Assembly (NCBI GenBank): GCA_958295485.1
Contig: OY282354.1
Span: 186,001 to 250,000, forward strand
Origin: an uncultured Gammaproteobacteria bacterium
GTDB taxonomy: Bacteria > Pseudomonadota > Gammaproteobacteria > Eutrophobiales > Eutrophobiaceae
Direction of reading: 5' to 3'
DNA length: 64,000 nucleotides
Of the stretch, positions 41,704 through 51,213 are shown one piece after another. The notes under the pieces are model-generated. The model worked only from the letters and a program-made list of their open reading frames with translations, was not told the origin of the DNA and made no database searches. Position numbers and translations under genes: made by a program. Position 1 is the stretch's first letter. Each line of letters begins with the position of its first letter.

Positions 41704-42960
41704 ATGCAAATCAAAGATTACATTCGCTCAATGGGGCGGGCCGCCCGGGTTGCCGCCCGGTCAATGGCGCGCGCGGACACGGGCGTAAAAAATACGGCGC
41801 TCAGGTTGATCGCGGAAAACCTGTCGGACCGGCGCGCGCGCTTGGCCGAAGCAAACGAGATTGATCTTGCCGCCGCGCGAAAAAACAAGCTGGATGCCCC
41901 GCTGCTTGATCGACTCGAACTGACCCCCGCCCGCCTGGAAGCCATGGCTGACGGATTGACACAGGTCGCCAACCTGTCCGACCCCATCGGGGAAATCTCT
42001 GAAATGAGCTATCGCCCGACGGGTATTCAAGTGGGGCGGATGCGCGTGCCCCTGGGGGTGGTGGGCATCATTTACGAGTCCCGACCCAACGTCACGGCCG
42101 ATGCCGCCGGACTGTGCATAAAATCAGGCAACGCGACGATCTTGAGGGGAGGGTCGGAAGCGCTCCATTCAAACCTGGCGATTGCCGAGTGCATACGCGA
42201 CGGTCTGCATGGCGCCGGATTGCCCGGGAACGCCGTACAGGTAGTGGAAACTACTGACCGGGCCGCGGTGGGGGAGTTGCTGGCCCTGGAAGAATACATT
42301 GACGTCATCATCCCGCGGGGAGGCAAGGGGCTGATTGAACGGGTCAGCAATGAGGCAAAGATGCCGTTAATCAAACATCTTGACGGTATATGCCACGTCT
42401 ACATAGATGCCCATGCTGACATTGATAAAGCGGTTGCCGTTGCTTATAACGCCAAAACCCAACGCTATGGCACGTGCTGTACGATGGAGTGCCTGTTGGT
42501 GGCTGAGCCGGTGGCAAGAACGGCATTGGAACGATTGGGCCCCATGTATAAAGCGGCCGGGGTGGAGATTCGCGGGGATGAAGCGGCAAGAAAGATACTG
42601 CCTGAGATAAAGGCCGCTACCGATGAAGACTATTTCACCGAGTACCTGGGGCCGATCATGTCGTTGAAGGTTGTCAGTGGCCCGGATGAGGCCATGGAAC
42701 ACATCGAGCGCTACGGCTCCAGGCATACCGACGCGATTGTGACGGAAGACCTGGGTCGCGCCAAGCGTTTCCTGGCAGAAGTTGATTCAAGCTCGGTCCT
42801 GGTCAATGCTTCGACGCGATTTGCCGACGGTTACGAATACGGGCTGGGGGCTGAGATAGGGATCAGCACGGATAAATTCCACGCGCGCGGGCCGGTCGGT
42901 CTTGAGGGCCTGACTTCACGGAAGTTTATCGTTATCGGTGATGGGCATATCAGGAAATAA
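41704..42960 (+). CDS. proA: gamma-glutamyl phosphate reductase
   Basis: NADPH enzyme of proline synthesis that reduces glutamyl-5-phosphate to the semialdehyde. From ATG 41704 (418 residues) it opens [19 protein letters not shown]. The family's segments are visible: [46 protein letters not shown] and the catalytic-cysteine region [15 protein letters not shown] at about 255-270, then [24 protein letters not shown]. The start lies one base after the holA stop. ProB is not in the window. Confidence 0.97.
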   Translation: MQIKDYIRSMGRAARVAARSMARADTGVKNTALRLIAENLSDRRARLAEANEIDLAAARKNKLDAPLLDRLELTPARLEAMADGLTQVANLSDPIGEISEMSYRPTGIQVGRMRVPLGVVGIIYESRPNVTADAAGLCIKSGNATILRGGSEALHSNLAIAECIRDGLHGAGLPGNAVQVVETTDRAAVGELLALEEYIDVIIPRGGKGLIERVSNEAKMPLIKHLDGICHVYIDAHADIDKAVAVAYNAKTQRYGTCCTMECLLVAEPVARTALERLGPMYKAAGVEIRGDEAARKILPEIKAATDEDYFTEYLGPIMSLKVVSGPDEAMEHIERYGSRHTDAIVTEDLGRAKRFLAEVDSSSVLVNASTRFADGYEYGLGAEIGISTDKFHARGPVGLEGLTSRKFIVIGDGHIRK

Positions 42961-43049
42961 CAACAACTCGCGTCATCCTGATGCACACCGCGGCTGGAGG
43001 ACCTGGATTCCTTGCGCAGCCTGCCCTTGAGCGAAGCGAAAGACTCACA
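42961..43049. repeat. dispersed intergenic repeat between proA and nadD
   Basis: GGATTCCTTGCGCAGCC and GAGCGAAGCGAAAGACTCAC followed by AATGACAGCG: a form of the widespread repeat read on the other strand as GTCATTGTGAGTC...TTCGCTTCGCTC. The nadD start codon lies at its edge. Confidence 0.5.
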
Positions 43050-43700
43050 ATGACAGCGGCCCAGGAAAGAAAGCCCATTGGTCTGCTCGGCGGTGTTTTT
43101 GACCCGGTTCACCTGGGGCATATCAATATGGCGCTCAGGTGTATGGAAACCCTGGACCTGCAGGAAGTCAGGTTCATCCCTGCCAACCTGCCTCCCCATA
43201 AACCTGAGCCCATAGCCACTCAACGGCATCGATTAGCCATGCTGGAATGCGCGGTAAGGCAGCGCCCACAACTGACAGTCAATGAGATGGAGCTTGAAAG
43301 GGGCGGCGTTTCTTACACCATTGACACACTCATCGACTTGCGTGACAAGGATGCGCTTCAACCGCTTTGTTTCATCATGGGAATGGACGCATTCGAGTCT
43401 TTGCCGACCTGGCGGCGTTGGCAAGACCTGGTAGATTACGCGCATTTGATATTAATCGACAGAAAACGCCACGACCGGCGGCGGGATGAACGGATGCGGG
43501 ACTATTATGACGCACACGCCTGTTCATTGCCGGCAACCCTTCATGCGAACCCTTGTGGTTACATCTACAAAACGGCCATCTCCATCCCGGAAATTTCCTC
43601 ATCCCGAATACGCGGCTTGCTCACAAATGATGAAACCGCGGGGGAATTGTTGCCGGCTGGCGTTCATCACTATATTAAAGAAAATAATTTGTACGTATGA
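43050..43700 (+). CDS. nadD: nicotinate-nucleotide adenylyltransferase
   Basis: Transfers AMP to nicotinate mononucleotide in NAD synthesis. From ATG 43050 the 216-residue protein opens with RKPIGLLGGVFDPVHLGHIN (the GGTFDPxHxGH nucleotide-binding motif), then IPANLPPHKP and FIMGMDAFESLPTWRRWQDL, and closes with IPEISSSRIRGLLTNDE (ISSTxIR motif). The start is at the end of a dispersed repeat with no clear ribosome site; the frame is open to 42981, but that part is repeat translation. The 3' end overlaps rsfS by 4 bases. Confidence 0.95.
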   Translation: MTAAQERKPIGLLGGVFDPVHLGHINMALRCMETLDLQEVRFIPANLPPHKPEPIATQRHRLAMLECAVRQRPQLTVNEMELERGGVSYTIDTLIDLRDKDALQPLCFIMGMDAFESLPTWRRWQDLVDYAHLILIDRKRHDRRRDERMRDYYDAHACSLPATLHANPCGYIYKTAISIPEISSSRIRGLLTNDETAGELLPAGVHHYIKENNLYV

Positions 43701-44050
43701 TCATGCCGCCGAGCAGCCTCGCTGAATTAATTACGGCGACAATTGAAAACCTGAAAGCCGTCGAAGTTCAAACACTCGACGTTCGTTCACTGACTACCGT
43801 GACGGATTTTATGATTATTGCCAGCGGTCGCTCGGACAGGCAAGTCAAGGCCTTGGCGGAAAAGGTCATCGAAGAGCTGAAAAAAAGACAAATAAGGCCG
43901 CTAGGGGTCGAGGGTCAGCAACAGGCCGAGTGGATTTTAATCGATTTCGGCGACGTTATAGCGCATATCATGCAGCCGGACACAAGGGCTTATTATCAGC
44001 TGGAAAAACTCTGGTCTACGGGCGATCAACCAACCGGCAACCGTGACTGA
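43697..44050 (+). CDS. rsfS: ribosomal silencing factor RsfS
   Basis: Binds the large ribosomal subunit and blocks joining of subunits in slow growth. The 117-residue protein has the core LKAVEVQTLDVRSLTTVTDF, MIIASGRSDRQVKALAEKVI and DFGDVIAHIMQPDTRAYYQLEKLW, all conserved in RsfS. ATG 43697 overlaps the nadD stop (ATGA). RlmH, which usually follows, is absent: the next gene is the convergent hppA. A GTG frame of 40 codons at 44042-44164 is too short and featureless to call. Confidence 0.95.
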   Translation: MIMPPSSLAELITATIENLKAVEVQTLDVRSLTTVTDFMIIASGRSDRQVKALAEKVIEELKKRQIRPLGVEGQQQAEWILIDFGDVIAHIMQPDTRAYYQLEKLWSTGDQPTGNRD

Positions 44051-44161
44051 ACCGATACGGCGCCAACTACCCGCGCTGCTGCCGGCGCCCAATCACCCCG
44101 AGACGGAGATATGCGGGCTGTATGCTCAGGCGCGGGCGCCGACTGGATTCGCCGCCGGTCG

Positions 44162-46174
44162 TTAAAGCAACGGCACAATTAACAAGGCGACGATATTGAT
44201 GATTTTAATCAGGGGATTTACCGCCGGGCCGGCGGTATCCTTGTAGGGGTCGCCGACGGTATCACCGGTAACCGCGGCCTTGTGCGCCGCCGAACCCTTG
44301 CCGCCTAAATTACCGTCTTCAATATATTTTTTGGCGTTGTCCCAGGCGCCGCCGCCCGTCGTCATGGAGATGGCGACAAACAGCCCGGTCACGATGGTTC
44401 CCAACAGCAGGCCGCCCAAGGCAACGGGGCCCAATACCTTGCCGACGATGACCGGAACCAGCACCGGCAACAAGGAAGGGATGATCATTTCCTTGATGGC
44501 TGACTTGGTCAACAGGTCTACGGCCCGGGAATAATCCGGTTTGCTCGTGCCGTCCATGATCCCGGGGATTTCCCTGAATTGCCGCCTGACCTCCAGCACT
44601 ACGGAACCGGCGGCGCGACCCACCGCTTCCATGGCCATGGCGCCGAACAAATACGGCACCAGGCCACCGATAAACAGGCCAATGATGACCATCGGGTCAG
44701 ATAATGAGAACTCGACGTGGATGCCGGCCTCGCCCAGGGCGTGGGTGTAGTCGCCGAATAGCACCAAAGCCGCCAACCCAGCCGAGCCTATCGCATAACC
44801 CTTGGTAACGGCCTTGGTCGTATTCCCCACTGCATCCAGGGGGTCGGTGATATTGCGGATTTTTTCATCCAACTCCGCCATTTCCGCAATGCCCCCGGCG
44901 TTATCGGTGATCGGCCCGAAGGCGTCCAGGGCGACAATGATTCCGGTCATGGACAGCATCGAGGTAGCGGCAATGGCGATACCGTACAACCCGGCCAGTT
45001 CATAGGCGCCCCAGATACTGGCGCACACCGCCAGCACCGGCAACGCCGTCGCTTTCATGGACACGCCGATACCGGCGATGATATTGGTCGCATGGCCGGT
45101 TTCAGACGCGGCGGCGATGTGTTTTACCGGGGCATATTCGGTGCCGGTATAGTATTCCGTAATCCACACCATGGCCGCCGTCAATGCCAGCCCAATCAGT
45201 GAGCAGAAATATAATGACCGGACCGGGAATTCACTGTTGCCGGCCATCATCCAATCCGTTACAGGATAAAACACGACCGCAGCCAACGCGCCGGCAACGA
45301 TCAGGCCCTTGTACAAGGCGCCCATGACACTGCCGCCTTCGCCGGCCCTGACAAAAAAACAGCCGATAACGGAAGCCACAATGGAGATGCCGCCTAACAC
45401 TAACGGATAAAGAACGATATTTTCATTGCCGGGAACCACCAGGCTACCCAGCAACATCGTAGCTATCACGGTGACGGCATAGGTTTCAAACAGGTCGGCC
45501 GCCATGCCGGCGCAATCGCCCACGTTGTCGCCGACGTTATCGGCAATTACCGCCGGGTTGCGCGGGTCGTCTTCCGGGATACCGGCCTCGACCTTACCCA
45601 CCAGGTCAGCGCCCACGTCGGCGCCCTTGGTAAAAATCCCGCCACCCAGTCGGGCAAAAATGGAAATCAACGAACCGCCAAAGCCCAAACCGAGCAGCGC
45701 ATGGAGAATGGCGCCGCTCTCCACACCCATTTTCTGCAGGATGGCATAGTAGCCGGCCACACCCAGCAGACCTAATCCGACGACTAACAATCCGGTAATC
45801 GCCCCACCCCTGAAGGCGACGATCAAGGCGGCATTGATCCCCTTGTTAGCCGCTTCGGCGGTGCGCAAATTGGCCCGCACTGAAATATTCATGCCGATAT
45901 AGCCGGCGGCGGCGGAAAACAGGGCGCCGATTAAAAATCCGAACCCCGTATACCAGTCCAGGACGACGCCCAGCGCGACAAACAAGACGACGCCAACGCT
46001 GCCGATAGTAGCGTACTGCCGGTTCAGGTAAGCCGCGGCGCCCTGCTGAATAGCGGCGGCGATCTCCCGCATTCGCTCATTTCCCTCGGGCTGTGACAGT
46101 ATCCAACGCACCGACAGGATGCCATATATGATGGCGACAAGACTGCATACCAAGGCTATGCCTAATGCTGACAT
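44162..46174 (-). CDS. hppA: K+-independent proton-pumping membrane pyrophosphatase
   Basis: Integral membrane enzyme that uses pyrophosphate hydrolysis to pump protons. The 670-residue protein has about 16 helices. The catalytic loop sequence is [20 protein letters not shown] with [21 protein letters not shown] second acidic cluster near 420-445 precedes [18 protein letters not shown]; Lys in GNTTKA is the hallmark of the K+-independent subfamily (K+-dependent ones have Ala). The product GG(K)[18 protein letters not shown] region near the C-terminus is also present. The next gene upstream on the strand is a PPi-dependent phosphofructokinase, so both use the same energy currency. Confidence 0.96.
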   Translation of the reverse strand: MSALGIALVCSLVAIIYGILSVRWILSQPEGNERMREIAAAIQQGAAAYLNRQYATIGSVGVVLFVALGVVLDWYTGFGFLIGALFSAAAGYIGMNISVRANLRTAEAANKGINAALIVAFRGGAITGLLVVGLGLLGVAGYYAILQKMGVESGAILHALLGLGFGGSLISIFARLGGGIFTKGADVGADLVGKVEAGIPEDDPRNPAVIADNVGDNVGDCAGMAADLFETYAVTVIATMLLGSLVVPGNENIVLYPLVLGGISIVASVIGCFFVRAGEGGSVMGALYKGLIVAGALAAVVFYPVTDWMMAGNSEFPVRSLYFCSLIGLALTAAMVWITEYYTGTEYAPVKHIAAASETGHATNIIAGIGVSMKATALPVLAVCASIWGAYELAGLYGIAIAATSMLSMTGIIVALDAFGPITDNAGGIAEMAELDEKIRNITDPLDAVGNTTKAVTKGYAIGSAGLAALVLFGDYTHALGEAGIHVEFSLSDPMVIIGLFIGGLVPYLFGAMAMEAVGRAAGSVVLEVRRQFREIPGIMDGTSKPDYSRAVDLLTKSAIKEMIIPSLLPVLVPVIVGKVLGPVALGGLLLGTIVTGLFVAISMTTGGGAWDNAKKYIEDGNLGGKGSAAHKAAVTGDTVGDPYKDTAGPAVNPLIKIINIVALLIVPLL

Positions 46175-46295
46175 TTCAAACTCCCCTTATGATTATTATT
46201 GTTATTAAAGAATACTCTGAACAAGCCCATCCCGTTTATCCCGTACATCCATGCAAGCCATATTTACATTCATCGGTCAGTGTATCGGATTATCG

Positions 46296-47561
46296 TCAAA
46301 GTTCAAATTCCACGTTCAGTTTTTTCGTGACCGGCGCATTCAGCAACCGGACGTATTGAGGCATTCCTTTCTGATAAGGGGGATAGTCTTCTCCCCGGAT
46401 CAAGGGTTCCAGGTAAGCCCGGCACGCGGGGGTTATGCCGAATCCGTCTTCACTGATGAATTCCCCGGGCACGAATTTTTCCACGTTTGCCACTTCCGAC
46501 AATGCCGCATGACCGATTTCCCATCGGTACGGATCATCAGAGAGACGAACAATGACGGGCATAATGGCGTTTTGCCCCGCCAGGGCATAATCCACGGCGG
46601 CCTTGCCCAGGGCATAGGCCTGTTCAACATCAGTCCCGGAAGCAATGTGACGGGCTGAGCGTTGCAGGTAATCGGCCACCGCCCAATGGAATTTATAGCC
46701 CAGCGCTTCCTTTACCATGTTCGCCACCACCGGCGCCGCGCCGCCCAGCTGGGCATGACCAAAGGCGTCTGTCGTGTCTTGCTCCGCTAAAAATCTGCCA
46801 TCGGGCCACCTCGCTCCTTCCGAAACGACAACGGAACAATATCCATAGCGCCCGACATAATCCTGTACCTTGGCGATAAATCTGTCCTTGGCGAATTCGA
46901 CTTCCGGAAACAGTATGAGTACCGGAATATCATTGTCGCTGTCTGCAGCCAGCCCGCCCGCGGCGGCAATCCAGCCGGCATGACGGCCCATCACTTCAAT
47001 CACGAACACCTTGGTCGAGGTCTTTGCCATCGACCGGACATCATAGGACGCCTCCCTGGTTGATACCGCAATATATTTGGCGACGGAACCAAACCCGGGG
47101 CAATTATCCGTAATGGGCAGGTCGTTATCGACCGTCTTGGGAATATGAATCGCTTGTAGGGGGAGACCCGTTTCTTTCGATAATTGGGAAATCTTGTGAC
47201 AGGTATCGGCAGAGTCCCCACCGCCGTTATAAAAAAAATACCCTATGTCATGGGCTTTGAAGACGTCGATCAGCCGTGCATATTCGGCCCTGTTTTCTTC
47301 CAGCCCTTTCAATTTATAACGGCATGAGCCGAAGGCGCCCGAAGGCGTATGTTTTAATGCGGAGATAGCGGCAGCCGTCTCCCGGCTTGTATCTATCAGA
47401 TCTTCAGTCAAGGCGCCTATGATCCCGTTTCGACCCGCATAAACATTGGCGATTTTGTCGGAATGCCGTCTTGCAGTTTCAATGACTCCACAAGCGCTTG
47501 CATTGATAACGGCGGTTACCCCTCCGGATTGAGCATAAAAGGCATTTTTTGCTTCAGACAT
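46296..47561 (-). CDS. pfp: pyrophosphate-dependent 6-phosphofructokinase
   Basis: Reversible glycolytic enzyme that phosphorylates fructose 6-phosphate with PPi. The 421-residue protein opens NAFYAQSGGVTAVINASACG. The phosphate-donor loop YNGGGDSADTCHKIS and the motif IPKTVDNDLP mark the PPi-dependent type: Lys before TVDND and Asp in GGGDS replace the ATP-type residues. VMGRHAGWIAAAGGLA is the substrate helix. Adjacent to hppA on the same strand with a 121-base gap; it diverges from bepA over about 140 bases that should hold both promoters. Confidence 0.93.
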   Translation of the reverse strand: MSEAKNAFYAQSGGVTAVINASACGVIETARRHSDKIANVYAGRNGIIGALTEDLIDTSRETAAAISALKHTPSGAFGSCRYKLKGLEENRAEYARLIDVFKAHDIGYFFYNGGGDSADTCHKISQLSKETGLPLQAIHIPKTVDNDLPITDNCPGFGSVAKYIAVSTREASYDVRSMAKTSTKVFVIEVMGRHAGWIAAAGGLAADSDNDIPVLILFPEVEFAKDRFIAKVQDYVGRYGYCSVVVSEGARWPDGRFLAEQDTTDAFGHAQLGGAAPVVANMVKEALGYKFHWAVADYLQRSARHIASGTDVEQAYALGKAAVDYALAGQNAIMPVIVRLSDDPYRWEIGHAALSEVANVEKFVPGEFISEDGFGITPACRAYLEPLIRGEDYPPYQKGMPQYVRLLNAPVTKKLNVEFEL

Positions 47562-47701
47562 CCAAAATTTTTCCTCATTTCATATAAAGGTGATAAAACA
47601 CGGTATGTTACACTCTGAAACAGGTTAGTGAATCAACATCATTATTGGAACCCTGTGAATTAATTCGACTCAATAAGTCATGCCCATAAATTCTCAATCC
47701 G

Positions 47702-49165
47702 ATGAGACAAATATTAATCAATTCATTACTCGTCCTTTGCTTCTCTTGTTCGGTCACAGCCGAAGTAACGACGCTTGACCTGCCGAATATTGGCGATTCA
47801 ACCGGCGGAATCCTGAGCCCGGAATTTGAAAGACGCCTGGGCCAGGCATTTTTGAGTCAAATAAGAAAACAGGCAGATATCATCTCCGACCAGGAAATCA
47901 ACAGCTACATCCAATCAATCGGCTATCGCCTGGTTTCTCAAAGTGATAATAACACCCAGCAGTTTACTTTTTTTATTATTAATGGCGCCCTCATAAATGC
48001 GTTTGCCGCGCCCGGTGGTATCGTCGGGATCAACAGCGGCGTCATCTTGAACTCCGACTCCGAAAGTGAATTGGCGGGCGTGATAGCCCATGAAATCGCC
48101 CACGTAACCCAAAAACACATGGCCAGATCCGTGGAGATGTCACAAAAAATGAGCATCCCGAGACTGGCGGCGATGTTAGGCGCGATTTTAGTGGCCACGC
48201 AAAATCCCGACGCCGGTCAGGCAGCCTTGCTTGCGGTGCAAGGCGCCGCTGCCCAGGCGCAAATCAATTTCACTCGCTCAAACGAAGAGGAGGCAGACCG
48301 TATCGGCATACAACTACTGGCGCGCTCGGATTTCAACCCTCGCGGGATGACGAGTTTTTTTGAAAAACTACAAAAAAACTCCCGTTACTTTTCCCAGGCG
48401 CCGGAATTCCTGCGCACTCACCCACTGACGACCCGGCGAATCGCCGACGCCAGGGCGCGGGCGGAAACCTATCCGATTCTGCATGAATATGACGAAAGTA
48501 AAAGTTTTCACCTGATCAAAGCAAAACTGGTTGTAAAAAACTACGAAAACCCTGAAGACGCGGTCGGGTTTTTTTCCGACGAACTTGCCAAAGCCCAGGA
48601 TAAAAAATCAGTCGATATTTATCGATACGGCTATGTCATCGCACTGACGGCGGCAGGGCAATACGAACCGGCGCGGGAGCATATACGGGTATTGCTGGCG
48701 AATGACAAGGAGAATATCACTTATTTACTCGCTGCCGCTGATATCGAGGTGGAGCAGGGAAATTATGATGCCGCTTTCAACATTTTTTCAGCCGCGGAAA
48801 AAATATACCCGGACTATCGGCCCCTGATATTGAACTACGCCAATGCTTTATTAAAAGGGAGACAACCCTATCTGGCGCGGGACAAGCTGCGCCACTATGG
48901 CAAGTTCCACACACCGGACATTACTTATTACGATTATTTGGCCCGGGCCGAAGCCGAAGCGGGCAACCCAATCGAATCCAGCATGGCCAATGCCGAATAT
49001 TATTTTCTCACCGGCGAGACGCGGGTAGCGATTGAACAACTCAAACATTTATTGGGACAAACCCGCCCCGGCCCGGATTATTATCAAACCGAGCGGATCC
49101 GGGCGAAGCTGGCATACCTGAGACAAGAATTGAAAATAGAACAAGATCTGAAATTGACGAAATAG
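47702..49165 (+). CDS. bepA: BepA-like periplasmic M48 metalloprotease/chaperone with TPR repeats
   Basis: Periplasmic protein that helps assemble, or degrades, outer-membrane proteins such as LptD. The 487-residue precursor has a signal peptide (LLVLCFSCSVTAE), an M48 protease domain with HEIAHVTQKHMA (HEXXH zinc motif) near residue 137, the third zinc-ligand region SNEEEADRIGIQLLARSDF, and HPLTTRRIADARARAE. The C-terminal half contains TPR-like helical repeats (for example QYEPAREHIRVLLANDKENI; NYDAAFNIFSAAEKIYPDYR). With the nearby LptE it fits envelope quality control. Confidence 0.9.
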   Translation: MRQILINSLLVLCFSCSVTAEVTTLDLPNIGDSTGGILSPEFERRLGQAFLSQIRKQADIISDQEINSYIQSIGYRLVSQSDNNTQQFTFFIINGALINAFAAPGGIVGINSGVILNSDSESELAGVIAHEIAHVTQKHMARSVEMSQKMSIPRLAAMLGAILVATQNPDAGQAALLAVQGAAAQAQINFTRSNEEEADRIGIQLLARSDFNPRGMTSFFEKLQKNSRYFSQAPEFLRTHPLTTRRIADARARAETYPILHEYDESKSFHLIKAKLVVKNYENPEDAVGFFSDELAKAQDKKSVDIYRYGYVIALTAAGQYEPAREHIRVLLANDKENITYLLAAADIEVEQGNYDAAFNIFSAAEKIYPDYRPLILNYANALLKGRQPYLARDKLRHYGKFHTPDITYYDYLARAEAEAGNPIESSMANAEYYFLTGETRVAIEQLKHLLGQTRPGPDYYQTERIRAKLAYLRQELKIEQDLKLTK

Positions 49166-49206
49166 CCGCACGGAAAGATATTTTCCAACAGAACAGCCGC
49201 GCAACC

Positions 49207-49896
49207 ATGAATAAACGATACTGTCTCTGCGGGATTTTATTATTGTTTATTTCCGCTTGCGATTTACGGGGCACGGATTATGCGGATTATTTTCCAACCA
49301 CGCCCGGTTATGAGTGGGAATATGATATAAGCAGGACAATACCGGAAATACATGAGCCCCTCACCCAAAAATCCATCGTCCGTAATCTCGAAATTGAAAT
49401 AATCGACAATATCCCGCACTACCCGAAAATCCATGCCAGCGGCAAGAAGTATTTTTTTATCAAATCAACTGAGGGGATCATCCATCAGGTTCCCGGCGAA
49501 AATATCTCGAGACTGGTCATCGGCTATCCCTTGAGCGCGGGGGCGGAATGGAGCGCCGCCTCAAAACTCCATTTATTCGACTTGCCGAAAAAGCTGGATG
49601 AGAGCTGGTGGGATGGCATCAGCCGGGATTTGACCCTGGAGTATACGATTGCCGGCCTGGATGACGTCGCGGAGGTCCCCGCCGGCCGTTTCTCCAATTG
49701 CCTGCGCATCGATGCTGTCGGCTTCCTGGACCTGCCCCGGCGGCTCATGTTAGGGGTGAAGCTCATCAAGGTCGAACAAACCGAATGGTATGCGCCGGGG
49801 GTGGGATTGATCAAGAAGACTCGCAGGGAATATGCCCTGCCGGAGCTTTACCCCAGTGAATACACCCAGGTTCTTACCTCATTCAAACAAAAATGA
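49207..49896 (+). CDS. lipoprotein of unknown function
   Basis: Predicted lipoprotein of 229 residues: signal MNKRYCLCGILLLFISAC with lipobox Cys at 18. The mature part has a pattern seen in uncharacterised envelope proteins: DYFPTTPGYEWEYDIS near the start, a central beta-rich region, PAGRFSNCLRIDAVG, and WYAPGVGLIKKTRREY near the end. I recognise this layout (PTxPGxxWxY ... APGVGLVK) from hypothetical lipoproteins but know no function. It follows bepA by 41 bases and may be co-transcribed. Confidence 0.75.
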   Translation: MNKRYCLCGILLLFISACDLRGTDYADYFPTTPGYEWEYDISRTIPEIHEPLTQKSIVRNLEIEIIDNIPHYPKIHASGKKYFFIKSTEGIIHQVPGENISRLVIGYPLSAGAEWSAASKLHLFDLPKKLDESWWDGISRDLTLEYTIAGLDDVAEVPAGRFSNCLRIDAVGFLDLPRRLMLGVKLIKVEQTEWYAPGVGLIKKTRREYALPELYPSEYTQVLTSFKQK

Positions 49897-50068
49897 AGAA
49901 ACCGGCCAGGCCTGCTTCACTCCAATTTTACCCGGCGCGGATTCTCCAGTATCATCACCGCCTTATTCGAAAACAGCCGAATGATTTGCGCCGCGGAAGA
50001 GTATCCCCTTATCCCCTGGAAAGGGCGCCGCAAAAGGCAGCGCTTCTTTCCACAGCGCAGGTTTTCAG

Positions 50069-50144
50069 GGGCCGTTAGCTCAGTCGGTAGAGCAGCTGAC
50101 TTTTAATCAGTTGGTCGCAGGTTCGATTCCTGCACGGCCTACCA
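50069..50144 (+). tRNA. tRNA-Lys (anticodon TTT)
   Basis: Full 76-base cloverleaf with encoded CCA. Acceptor stem GGGCCGT / ACGGCCT (one G-U pair), D-arm AGCTCAGTCGGTAGAGC, anticodon stem CTGAC-TTTTAAT-CAGTT giving anticodon TTT, T-arm GCAGGTTCGATTCCTGC. It stands alone beside the catabolic cluster; no copy of its 3' end is seen at the other end of that cluster. Confidence 0.97.
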
Positions 50145-50164
50145 TACAATATTCTTCGATATTT

Positions 50165-51088
50165 TCATTTTGAGCTTGATATCATTCTCAGGGTTTGTTT
50201 GAACAGCTCACTTTTTTCATCGGCGAGGGATAAGGCTGTATCTTTATGATCTTCGCCGTTCAACAGCAGATAATGGGCGTCAACGCCGGCGGCCTTTAAT
50301 TCGCTGGTAAACGCCATGGACGATTCCTGATACCGCTCCTCGGAACCGACGGCTATTAACGCTGAGGGTACCGGGTCCTTGATGTGCAGGATCGGGCTGG
50401 CTCTTTCCCGAAGTTCCGGCGTCGGGGCATAGGCATATAGCTCACCAGGCCGCCCTCTTTCCCGTACATCATAGGGCCCGCTAACGGGCACGATGCCTTT
50501 CAATATCTCTTTTGGCATACCCATAGCCGGCAACCAGGCGCGGTCAACCCCAATATCAGCAGACAGGATCGCGCCGGCCGAGTGTCCGCCCACATAAATG
50601 GCTTCGGGATTGCCGCCGTATTTTTCAGCGTTTTCAAACAACCACTTGATGGCGTTTTTTACATCTTCGGATTGATCCGGGTAATGAAAACCGCGCCCGG
50701 TCAAGCGATAACTGGCTATGGCAGTGAGCGCCCCGTTTTTAACGAAGGGCGCGGCGATGGAACCGTAATGGGCCTTGTCTCCTTCACGAAAGCCACCGCC
50801 GTGCAGAAACAGAAAAACCGGCGCCTTCGAAAATTTGCCTTCAGGCAGATAAAGATCGAGCCGCTGTTTCGGATCAGTCCCATAGGCCAGGTCCAGGTAA
50901 TGAGGAAATTCTGCCCTTACTTCAGCCGTGCGTTTGTTATTGGTTTCATAAAAGCTGGTCCAATCAATGGCAAAGTCTTCCGGGTGCATCACCGTATAAT
51001 AGGCAGACATATCCTGCGCCGGCATGACACCGGTGAAAAATATCAGTAAAACAGCAACTACAAAAGGTAGCGGGTTTATCTTCAACAT
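50165..51088 (-). CDS. secreted alpha/beta-hydrolase (esterase/lipase type)
   Basis: Exported serine hydrolase of 307 residues. Signal peptide to about residue 24 (FVVAVLLIFFTGVMPAQD). The alpha/beta-hydrolase features are FLFLHGGGFREGD (oxyanion HGGG, about 93-105), the nucleophile elbow GGHSAGA, SALIAVGSEE before the acid, and NGEDHKDT with the catalytic His. This layout is that of HSL/BD-FAE-like carboxylesterases; the substrate is unknown. It is the first in a minus-strand cluster of hydrolases and a TonB receptor, suggesting breakdown of an imported ester or amide. Confidence 0.88.
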   Translation of the reverse strand: MLKINPLPFVVAVLLIFFTGVMPAQDMSAYYTVMHPEDFAIDWTSFYETNNKRTAEVRAEFPHYLDLAYGTDPKQRLDLYLPEGKFSKAPVFLFLHGGGFREGDKAHYGSIAAPFVKNGALTAIASYRLTGRGFHYPDQSEDVKNAIKWLFENAEKYGGNPEAIYVGGHSAGAILSADIGVDRAWLPAMGMPKEILKGIVPVSGPYDVRERGRPGELYAYAPTPELRERASPILHIKDPVPSALIAVGSEERYQESSMAFTSELKAAGVDAHYLLLNGEDHKDTALSLADEKSELFKQTLRMISSSK

Positions 51089-51213
51089 CAGGTTACCTCC
51101 TCCAAGGCAGGTCTCGTGGATAATCGGCTGGGGTCATGCTGAGGCAGAACAGGATAACACCCAATAACCCGCGTTTCATCATCACGCCCCCTGATATGAT
51201 TTTGGGCGCTGTA

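Noticed and set aside
44042..44164. GTG frame of 40 codons after rsfS as an rlmH remnant
   Set aside because: The translation (starting MTEPIRRQLPALLPAPNH if GTG is used) has no RlmH features.
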